This document shows, piece after piece, positions 14,233 through 20,113 of a DNA stretch of 20,113 nucleotides. The translations under genes were made by a program, and so were the position numbers. The notes beneath the pieces are model-generated. The model did no database searches and had not been told where the DNA came from. It saw only the letters and a program-made list of their open reading frames with translations. Within the stretch, counting starts at the first letter, position 1, and every line of letters begins with the position of its first letter. This DNA is from JALYLC01 sp035696365. GTDB lineage: Bacteria; Actinomycetota; Thermoleophilia; Gaiellales; JALYLC01. Where the stretch lies: assembly GCA_035696365.1 (NCBI GenBank), contig DASRQS010000038.1, positions 1-20,113 of the forward strand. Reading direction: 5' to 3'.

Positions 14233-16056
14233 TCAGACGTTCTGGATGTGCTGGCCGGGAGGATAGACCTCCTCGAGCCGTTGAAGCTTGAGGGCAACCT
14301 CCAGCACGAGCCAGTCGGCCTCGCGCGCGTCGAGCCCGGTCAGCTCCTCGATGCGGCGCAGGCGCTGGCGCAGCGTGTTGGGGTGGACGTAGAGCGCCTG
14401 CGCGGTGGCGCCGACGTGTCCGCGCTGCCGCAGGAACTCCTCGAGCGTGTGCAGAAGCTGCGCGTTGCGGCGCCGGTCGTGCTCGGCCAGCGTGCGCAGC
14501 GCGTCCGCATGCCGGTCGCGCACGGGATCGCCCGGCGGCACGCGCAGCAGGTACTTGTAGACGCCGAGCTGGTCGTAGCGCAGGTGGCGCTGGCCGGCGC
14601 GCAGGACGGGCAGCGCACGGGCCGCCTGCTGGGCCTCCGTGAAGCCGGCGGCGCAGGCGCCCGGGCCACTGCAGACGTTGGAGATGCCGACCGCGAGCGC
14701 GTCGGGCACCGCCGCGGCGATGGCCTCGACGCGCTCCAGCACGGATTCGCCCGCGAGCGCGGGCGCGAGCAATCGCAGGACGTCCTCCGCACGATCGACG
14801 AGCGCGCCCGGGATGTCGCGCAGCGCGGCGGCCTCGAACGCTTCGGCGGCGGGTAGGAAGGCCGCGCTCGCCTCGCCGCCGGGCCCCGCGGGCAGCGCCC
14901 AGGCGACCACGACGGGGCCGGCGGCGTCGACACCGAGGCGCCGCGCCTGCGCCGCGATGGCGCTGGTGCTGCGGCCGCTCGCGAGCGCGTCGAAGAGATC
15001 CTTGATGAGGTTGCGCTCGGCCAGGCGCTCGACCAGCTGCAGGCGCTTGAGGCCGAGCGCGGCCTGCGAGGCGATGGAGTTGGCGAGGTCGCGCGCGTGC
15101 TCGCTCGCACGCCGGTCCTCGGCCAGCCGCGCGACCAGGAAGCCCATCACCTCGTCGCCGGCGACGAGCGGCGCGACCAGCGCGGAGCGCATGGTGGCGG
15201 CTCCCCAGAGCGTGCCGGCGAGCACGGAGGTGAGCGTGCCGCCGTTGGCCTGCGTGCGCTGCAGCTCGCCGCTCAACTCGGGCAGGGAGACGATGTCCGG
15301 GCCGTCCGGCGCGCCGGGCGAGGCCGCGCGCATGCGCAGCCGATCGCCGCTCGGCTCCAGCAGGTAGACGCGCAGCGACTCGGCGCCCAGCAGGCCGAGC
15401 GCCTGCTCGACGGCGACCGCGAGCAGGTCGTCGACGGATTCGGCCCGTGCGATGTGGCCGCCCAGCTGCGAGAGCTGCTCGAGCTCGCGCAGCGAGCGCC
15501 GCGTGCGCTCGTAGAGCCGCGCGTTCTCGATGGCGTAGGCGACCAGCGAGGCGACGTGCAGCAGGAAGGCCGCGTCCTGCGGGCTGAAGACGCGCGGGGC
15601 CTCCGCGTGCAGCGCGATCACCCCGATCACGCGCTGGCCCTTGGCGATCAGCGGCACCGAGACGAGCGACTGGTACTTCTCCTCCTCGAGCTCGGGGAAG
15701 TACTTGATGCGCGGGTCGGCGAGCGCCTTCTCCGGGATGAAGACCGGCTGGCCGTTCTGCAGCACCCAGCCCGCGATGCCCTCGCCCGCCGCCATGGAGA
15801 CGCGGCCGCTGAGGTGCGCGTAGCGCTCGGAGGCCGCGCGCAGCACGATCCGCCGGCCGCGGTCCTCGCTCAGGAAGATGTACGTCGCGTGGGCGACGAT
15901 CGCGTCGTTGACGAGCCGCACGATCGCACCCAGCACCTGCTCGAGATCCAGCGTCGAGTTGACGGTGTGGATGATCTCGTAGAGGACCCGGAGCTCATGC
16001 TCCTGCGCCGCACTCGAGCCGTCGGCCGCGGGTACGGCTGTGCCCAGCGCAGCCAT
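14233..16056 (-). CDS. GAF-domain transcriptional regulator with PucR-type HTH
   Basis: A 607-aa cytoplasmic regulator. After a short disordered N-terminus, GAF domain 1 spans about residues 20-175 (LYEIIHTVNSTLDLEQVL, then GEGIAGWVLQNGQPVFIPE and SLVSVPLIAKGQRVIGVIAL), followed by a linking coiled helix and a second GAF-like domain (~195-340). A CdaR/PucR-type middle region follows, then a C-terminal HTH_30 (EEFLRQRGHVGATAQALYV, then HPNTLRQRLRRIEEL) near residues 540-580. PucR/CdaR proteins are usually activators of neighbouring catabolic genes; the GAF ligand is unknown. ATG 16056 gives a natural start, and an ATG at 16110 would add 18 residues. It diverges from glnT across 184 bp and precedes the ACAD-like gene by 40 bp, so it likely controls both directions. 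Confidence 0.88.
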   Translation of the reverse strand: MAALGTAVPAADGSSAAQEHELRVLYEIIHTVNSTLDLEQVLGAIVRLVNDAIVAHATYIFLSEDRGRRIVLRAASERYAHLSGRVSMAAGEGIAGWVLQNGQPVFIPEKALADPRIKYFPELEEEKYQSLVSVPLIAKGQRVIGVIALHAEAPRVFSPQDAAFLLHVASLVAYAIENARLYERTRRSLRELEQLSQLGGHIARAESVDDLLAVAVEQALGLLGAESLRVYLLEPSGDRLRMRAASPGAPDGPDIVSLPELSGELQRTQANGGTLTSVLAGTLWGAATMRSALVAPLVAGDEVMGFLVARLAEDRRASEHARDLANSIASQAALGLKRLQLVERLAERNLIKDLFDALASGRSTSAIAAQARRLGVDAAGPVVVAWALPAGPGGEASAAFLPAAEAFEAAALRDIPGALVDRAEDVLRLLAPALAGESVLERVEAIAAAVPDALAVGISNVCSGPGACAAGFTEAQQAARALPVLRAGQRHLRYDQLGVYKYLLRVPPGDPVRDRHADALRTLAEHDRRRNAQLLHTLEEFLRQRGHVGATAQALYVHPNTLRQRLRRIEELTGLDAREADWLVLEVALKLQRLEEVYPPGQHIQNV

Positions 16057-16240
16057 GAGTGGAGCGTAGCGCGCGGTTGCGGCCCGGAGTACGTGCAACC
16101 TGCACATCATCCGCCGGATCGCGGTGGGTGTATCGTCTCATCCTCGCGCGGGGTGTGCACTTCGGCCACATCCGGCGAGTACGGTGGTGATCCGCGTGGT
16201 GCGCGTGGAGCGCGGGACGAGCGAGATCAGGAGGACGTTG
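16057..16240. promoter_or_regulatory. Divergent control region between regulator and glnT
   Basis: A 184-bp spacer holding the promoters of both the leftward regulator gene and the rightward glnT operon. Two symmetric elements are visible: GTGCA-acc-TGCAC (16093-16105) and an overlapping GGTTGC (16075-16080)/GCAACC (16095-16100) pair. Either could be a regulator site. No convincing -35/-10 pair stands out; TATCGT at 16131 is the best -10 candidate for glnT. A strong AGGAGG (16229-16234) lies 6 nt before the GTG at 16241. Confidence 0.5.
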
Positions 16241-17641
16241 GTGGCGACCGACCTCGAGCGGTTCGTGAGTGCCCCCGGGCGCGAGGACGAAATCAAGAAG
16301 GTGCGAGAGCAGATCGACGCCTCGGGCGTCACGTACATCTACTACCAGTTCATCTCGGTCACGGGCCGGATCATGGGCAAGGGCGTGCCCGCGGCCCATT
16401 GGGAGTCGATGGCGCGCAAGGGTTTCCAGCTCGTCTACGGCGCGACCGCCAACCTCTTCGTCGACCGGCACGGCGAGTACATCGGCTACGGCCCCGAGGC
16501 CGCCGAGCTCGTCGGTCTGCCGGAGCCCGACACGTTCCGCGTGCTGCCCTGGGACACCAAGGTCGCGCGCGTCTGGTGCACCTGCTTCCGCGGCCGCGAG
16601 GATCTCGAGGACGGCGGCTCCTACCTGACGGCGGACTGCCGCAACAACCTCAAGCTGATCCAGGCCGCGTTCACGGAGAAGACCGGCATGCACCTGCGCG
16701 CCGGCCTCGAGCCCGAGATGATCTGGCTGAAGGCCAACGCGGACGGCTCGCCGACCTTCGAGGGCATGTCGAAGCCCTACTGCTACCACATCGACCAGTT
16801 CAGCCAGTTCCAGCCGATCATCCACAAGGTCATCGAGTACGCGAACGCGATGGGCCTGGACATGATCCAGGGCGATCACGAGGACGCACCGGGCCAGCTC
16901 GAGCTGAACTTCAACTTCGACATCGCCGAGCGGACCGCCGACAACCTCTCCACCTATCGGCAGGTGTGCAAGCAGGTCGGGCGCGAGATGCAGGCCTTCC
17001 CGTGCTTCATGCCCAAGCCGTTCATGGGCGTGTCGGCCAACGGCTGCCACCACAACATCTCCCTCTGGGAAGGCGACGAGAACAAGTTCATGCCGGCGCC
17101 CGACGAGGATCAGCGCTTGCCGGGCCAGATCGGCAAGTGGGCGATCGGCGGCATCCTCGAGCACCTCGGCGCCCTCACGGCGATCAGCGCCTCGACGGTC
17201 AACTCGTACCGCCGGCTGTGGGACACCGGCTTCTGGGCGCCGGTCTTCGCCGACTGGGGCTTCCAGAACCGCACCACCGCCCTGCGCGTCTCGGCCCCCG
17301 GCCGCTTCGAGTACCGCTCGGTCGACTCCGCCGTCAACCCGTATCTCTCGCTCGCCGCGCTGATCAAGGCGATGGACGACGGCATCGACCGGCAGCTCGA
17401 CCCGGGCCCGCCCGAGGAGCGCAACATCTACCAGGCGATGGAGGCCGGCAAGCAGGTCAAGAAGATCCCGATGACCTTCGGCGACGCCCTCGACGAACTC
17501 GAGGCCGACGAGGTCGTCAAGAGCGCACTGCCGGGCGAGATGTACAAGGTCTTCAAGCACTACAAACGCGACGAATGGGAGCGCTACTGCGCGACCGTGA
17601 GCGACTGGGACCGCGAGGAATACCTCGACGTCCTGCCCTAG
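16241..17641 (+). CDS. glnT: Type III glutamine synthetase family ligase (GlnT/GmaS-like)
   Basis: A 466-aa member of the GlnA fold that ligates ammonia or an amine to the gamma-carboxyl of glutamate using ATP. Metal and nucleotide residues are present: LEPEM (Glu157, Glu159), GDHEDAPGQLELN (His213, Glu214, Glu221), MPKP (257-260), the altered His loop NGCHHNISLW (267-276), the Arg flap NRTTALR (Arg344, Arg349) and RFEYRSVDSAVNPY (Arg355, Glu357, Arg359). The class I adenylylation Tyr loop is not seen. The GTG at 16241 has a perfect AGGAGG 6 nt upstream; earlier starts run through the promoter region. Following genes glxB-glxC-glxD match rhizobial glnT-glx and methylotroph gmaS-mgs operons, so the product may be glutamine or gamma-glutamylmethylamide. 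The sequence alone does not decide between them. No regulator of GS (GlnB/GlnE) is nearby. Confidence 0.9.
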   Translation: MATDLERFVSAPGREDEIKKVREQIDASGVTYIYYQFISVTGRIMGKGVPAAHWESMARKGFQLVYGATANLFVDRHGEYIGYGPEAAELVGLPEPDTFRVLPWDTKVARVWCTCFRGREDLEDGGSYLTADCRNNLKLIQAAFTEKTGMHLRAGLEPEMIWLKANADGSPTFEGMSKPYCYHIDQFSQFQPIIHKVIEYANAMGLDMIQGDHEDAPGQLELNFNFDIAERTADNLSTYRQVCKQVGREMQAFPCFMPKPFMGVSANGCHHNISLWEGDENKFMPAPDEDQRLPGQIGKWAIGGILEHLGALTAISASTVNSYRRLWDTGFWAPVFADWGFQNRTTALRVSAPGRFEYRSVDSAVNPYLSLAALIKAMDDGIDRQLDPGPPEERNIYQAMEAGKQVKKIPMTFGDALDELEADEVVKSALPGEMYKVFKHYKRDEWERYCATVSDWDREEYLDVLP

Positions 17642-17669
17642 CCCGAACGACTGAGGAGCCAGCACTTCT

Positions 17670-18599
17670 GTGTGCGGAATCGCAGGAATCATCTATCGGA
17701 ACGGAGCCTCGTCGGTCGGCAGCGACATGACGCGCATGCTCCAGTCGATGAAGCACCGCGGACCCGACTCGACCGGCTATGCGCTGTACGGGCCGGCCGG
17801 CGCCGGCGTGCTCGTGCGCTACAAGCTGGCGGACTCCAACAGCCCGCGTGACTTCGACTACCTCGACCGCCTCGACCGCCACCAGGCCGAGGTCCAGTCG
17901 AGGATGCAGTCGCTCGGCGCGAAGGTGCTGTCGAGCCATGCCGAGACCGAGTACGCCTACCGCGTCACGCTCGAGTACGACGGCGACCTCAAGCGGCTGG
18001 TCGACTACGTCGAGGACGTGCCCGAGGCCGAGGTGCTCTCGATCGGCCACTCGCTCGAGATCGTCAAGGATCTCGGGGACGCCGAGCAGGTCGCGGCGCA
18101 GTACGAGCTGAACGACTTCGCCGGCACGCACGCCATCGGGCACGTGCGCATGGCGACGGAGTCCGACGTCGACATCTCGGGCGCGCACCCGTACTGGGCC
18201 TACCCGTTCAGCGACGTCGCCGTCGTGCACAACGGGCAGCTGACGAACTACTTCTACTGGCGCCGCCGCCTCGAGCGCAGCGGGCACCGTTTCCAGTCGG
18301 AGTGCGACTCCGAGATCATCGCGGTGTACCTGGCCGAGCAGATGGCGGAGGGAAAATCGCTCGAGGACTCGATGCGCCAGAGCCTCGAGGAACTCGACGG
18401 CGTCTTCACATACATGTGCGTGACCGCGGACGCGCTCGGCGTCTGCAAGGACGAGATGGCCGCCAAGCCCCTGGTGCTCTACGAGGGCGAGGACATGGTG
18501 GCGATGGCCTCCGAGGAGATGGCGATCCGCGCCATCATCGACCACGAGATCGAGACGTACGACCCCTATGAGTCGGAGGTGCTCGTGTGGACGCGCTAG
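17670..18599 (+). CDS. glxB: Class II glutamine amidotransferase (GlxB/MgsA-like split glutamate synthase subunit)
   Basis: A 309-aa Ntn-hydrolase that frees ammonia (or an amine) from the amide of glutamine or a gamma-glutamylamide. Met is removed to expose Cys2 (M-CGIAGI). Arg160 in GHVRMATESD, Asn188-Gly189 in VVHNGQL (oxyanion hole) and Asp213 in ECDSEI complete the site. A ~100-residue insertion (about 50-150) separates Cys2 from the Arg block, as in glutamate-synthase amidotransferase domains. The start is GTG at 17670, 28 nt after glnT, with GAGGAG 11 nt upstream. Its 3' end overlaps the next gene by 13 bp, supporting coupled production of the subunits. It corresponds to the N-terminal domain of bacterial GltB, here a separate polypeptide. 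Confidence 0.92.
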   Translation: MCGIAGIIYRNGASSVGSDMTRMLQSMKHRGPDSTGYALYGPAGAGVLVRYKLADSNSPRDFDYLDRLDRHQAEVQSRMQSLGAKVLSSHAETEYAYRVTLEYDGDLKRLVDYVEDVPEAEVLSIGHSLEIVKDLGDAEQVAAQYELNDFAGTHAIGHVRMATESDVDISGAHPYWAYPFSDVAVVHNGQLTNYFYWRRRLERSGHRFQSECDSEIIAVYLAEQMAEGKSLEDSMRQSLEELDGVFTYMCVTADALGVCKDEMAAKPLVLYEGEDMVAMASEEMAIRAIIDHEIETYDPYESEVLVWTR

Positions 18600-19378
18600 T
18601 CGGCGAGAGGGGAATCGTCTACGACGCCCGCGGGCTCGTGGAGCCGGACGACAGCGTTCCCAACGTGTCGCTGATCAACGGGGACAAGGCCGTCTTCGAC
18701 GCCAGGGACCTGAGCACGCGCAAGATCAATCTCGAACTCCGCAGCCTCGTCTACCAGCAGGGCATCACGGACGTCACGATCCAGAACCCGGGCGCCAAGC
18801 ACTCGATCGGCGTGGGCATCCTGCAGCGCTGCAAGATCACGTTCGAGGGCAGCCTCGGCTACTACGCCTGCGGCCTGATCGACGGCCCCGAGATCCACAT
18901 CACCGGCCGCGTCGGCTGGGCCGCCTGCGAGAACATGATGTCCGGCGTTGTCATCATCGACGGCAACGCCGGCTCGCTCACGGGCGCCGCGATCCGCGGC
19001 GGCGACCTCGTGGTCAAGGGCCGCGCCGGTGCCCGCTCGGGCATCGACCAGAAGGGCGGGCTGATCCTCACGATGGGCTCCGTCGGCTCCAACACCGGCT
19101 TCATGATGCAGCGCGGCCGCCAGATCATCTGCGGCGACGCCGGGCCCGGCCTCGGTGACTCCATGTACGACGGCATCATCTACGTCGGCGGCAAGGTCAA
19201 GTCGCTCGGCATCGACTGCGTCCCGGGCGAGTGGACGGACGCGGACAGCGAGTACATCGAGCGCAAGTTCCGCATCTACGGCCTTGGCACCCCACCGAGC
19301 TTCGACAAGTTCGTGTGCGGCAAGAAGCTCTACAACTACGACAATCTCGAGCCGTCCGAGCGCAAGCTCGTTCTCTGA
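18587..19378 (+). CDS. glxC: GXGXG-domain protein (GlxC/MgsB-like split glutamate synthase subunit)
   Basis: A 263-aa protein equivalent to the C-terminal beta-helix of GltB (GltB domain 3/GXGXG). Repeating turns with glycine at regular spacing are plain: GAKHSIGVGI, EGSLGYYACG, GRVGWAACENMMSG, GNAGSLTGAAIRGG, GRAGARSG, GSVGSNTGFMMQRG and GDAGPGLGDSM. In the intact enzyme this helix is structural, holding amidotransferase and FMN domains in register so that ammonia can be channelled. The GTG at 18587 lies inside the end of glxB. No catalytic residues are expected or seen. Next gene begins 11 nt downstream, so all three are made together. Confidence 0.92.
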   Translation: MDALVGERGIVYDARGLVEPDDSVPNVSLINGDKAVFDARDLSTRKINLELRSLVYQQGITDVTIQNPGAKHSIGVGILQRCKITFEGSLGYYACGLIDGPEIHITGRVGWAACENMMSGVVIIDGNAGSLTGAAIRGGDLVVKGRAGARSGIDQKGGLILTMGSVGSNTGFMMQRGRQIICGDAGPGLGDSMYDGIIYVGGKVKSLGIDCVPGEWTDADSEYIERKFRIYGLGTPPSFDKFVCGKKLYNYDNLEPSERKLVL

Positions 19379-19389
19379 GAGGGCTGGCC

Positions 19390-20113
19390 ATGGCAGACGA
19401 GACCACCAACAGCAAGACCAACATCCTCGGGCACAGCGGCATCTTCACGCCCGACGTCATCAACGACATCCATGTGAAGTCCGAGCTCGGGCGCTATCGC
19501 ATGCGCGGCTTCTCCATGTTCAAGCCGATCCCGCACTGGGATCAGCTGATGTTCATGCCCGGCACGCTCACGCGCTTCGTGATCGAGGGCTACCGCGAGA
19601 AGTGCGAGACGAAGACGATCCTGGGCGCGCGCTTCGCGAAGAAGCCGATCGAGCTCGACATCCCGGTCTACATCACCGGCATGAGCTTCGGCGCGCTCTC
19701 GATCGAGGCCAAGATGGCGCTCGCCAAGGGCGCCTCGATGGCCGGCTCGGCGACCTGCTCGGGCGAGGGCGGGATGATCCCGCCCGAGCGCGACCTCTCG
19801 ACCAAGTGGTACTACCAGTGCATCCAGAGCCGGTACGGGTTCAACCCGCACCACCTGATGCTCGCGGACGCCTGCGAGTTCTTCATCGGGCAGGGCTGCA
19901 AGGTCGGCCTCGGCGGCCACCTGATGGGCCAGAAGGTGACCGAGCAGGTCGCCGAGATGCGCTCGTTGCCCGCCGGCATCGATCAGCGCTCACCCGCGCG
20001 GCATCCGGACTGGCTCGGCCCCGACGACCTCTCGCTGAAGATCCAGGAGGTCCGCGAGGCCACCAACTACGAGATTCCGATCCAGCTCAAGCTGGGCGCC
20101 GCGCGCGTCTATG
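19390..20113 (+). CDS. glxD: FMN-binding glutamate synthase domain protein (GlxD/MgsC-like), 3' end outside the window
   Basis: 241 residues are visible before the window ends, with no stop. This is the TIM-barrel, FMN-binding synthase domain of GltB as a separate protein. Signatures are YITGMSFGALSIEAKMALAKGA (family motif split by FMN), SGEGGMIPPER and the GCKVGLGGHLMGQKVTEQVAEMR block, equivalent to the GltB P-G-E-G-G-x-L-P-G-x-K-V strand but with V-G-L-G-G-H-L-M-G. The N-terminal extension (FSMFKPIPHWDQLMFMPG) is that of the stand-alone GlxD/MgsC type. The iron-sulphur and 2-oxoglutarate sites would lie beyond position 20113. ATG at 19390 follows AGAGGG at a short distance. Product: glutamate or N-alkylglutamate synthesis with glxB and glxC. 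Confidence 0.92.
   Translation, partial: MADETTNSKTNILGHSGIFTPDVINDIHVKSELGRYRMRGFSMFKPIPHWDQLMFMPGTLTRFVIEGYREKCETKTILGARFAKKPIELDIPVYITGMSFGALSIEAKMALAKGASMAGSATCSGEGGMIPPERDLSTKWYYQCIQSRYGFNPHHLMLADACEFFIGQGCKVGLGGHLMGQKVTEQVAEMRSLPAGIDQRSPARHPDWLGPDDLSLKIQEVREATNYEIPIQLKLGAARVY

Noticed and set aside
12756..14291. 511-aa rightward open frame opposite the ACAD-like gene
   Set aside because: Antisense shadow; no family motif, while the minus strand has the whole ACAD architecture.
15097..17730. 877-aa rightward open frame covering the regulator and glnT
   Set aside because: Arg/Ala/Gly-rich shadow of high-GC coding DNA. It overlaps two clearly recognised genes and has no domain of its own.
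1..20113. tRNA, rRNA or riboswitch
   Set aside because: No cloverleaf-like arm pattern, rRNA core sequence or recognisable riboswitch core was found in the intergenic gaps by reading. A covariance-model scan would settle it.

Overview
The window is gene-dense, very GC-rich bacterial chromosome. It has many GTG starts, 4-bp stop/start overlaps inside operons, and genes on both strands with almost no spacer. The gene families (GAF/PucR-type regulator, type III glutamine synthetase with a split glutamate synthase, AlkZ-like winged-helix protein, ArsR-SRPBCC fusion, geranylgeranyl-reductase-like flavoprotein) suggest a soil or aquatic actinobacterium. A deep branch such as Thermoleophilia is possible, but taxonomy is inference. 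No tRNA, rRNA, CRISPR array or phage module was seen, and no stretch above 300 bases lacks a gene.

Layout. (1) 37-1633: a CBS-pair protein (-) and an FAD oxidoreductase (+) diverge from one shared CATG. (2) 1638-5831 (-): a tight four-gene operon, transcribed as YgjP-like metallopeptidase, acyl-CoA synthetase, class I/II aminotransferase, SAM methyltransferase, with every junction a 4-bp overlap. (3) 5851-7811 (+): SMP-30/gluconolactonase protein and a winged-helix AlkZ-like protein whose conserved N-terminus lies upstream of any ATG/GTG/TTG. (4) 7798-9251 (-): ArsR-SRPBCC regulator with a perfect palindromic operator, and a glycerophosphodiester phosphodiesterase. (5) 9340-10296: a REP-associated tyrosine transposase bracketed by ~68-bp inverted copies of a palindromic REP-like repeat. 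(6) 10331-12516 (-): GMC oxidoreductase followed 2 nt later by a pentapeptide-repeat protein. (7) 12804-16056 (-): GAF/PucR-type regulator and an acyl-CoA-dehydrogenase homologue that lacks the canonical catalytic Glu. (8) 16241-end (+): glnT, class II glutamine amidotransferase, GXGXG protein and FMN glutamate-synthase domain protein (cut by the window edge).

How the genes may work together. Block 8 has the gene content and order of glnT-glxBCD of rhizobia and of gmaS-mgsABC of methylamine users. A GS-like ligase acts with a glutamate synthase split over three polypeptides, giving nitrogen assimilation or gamma-glutamylamide / N-alkylglutamate chemistry. Block 7 diverges from it across 184 bp, so the regulator plausibly controls both arms, and its partner flavoenzyme may act on a nitrogen compound rather than on an ordinary acyl-CoA. 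This regulator + atypical ACAD-fold flavoenzyme + GS III + split GOGAT locus is the best candidate here for an undescribed pathway. The substrate cannot be read from the sequence.
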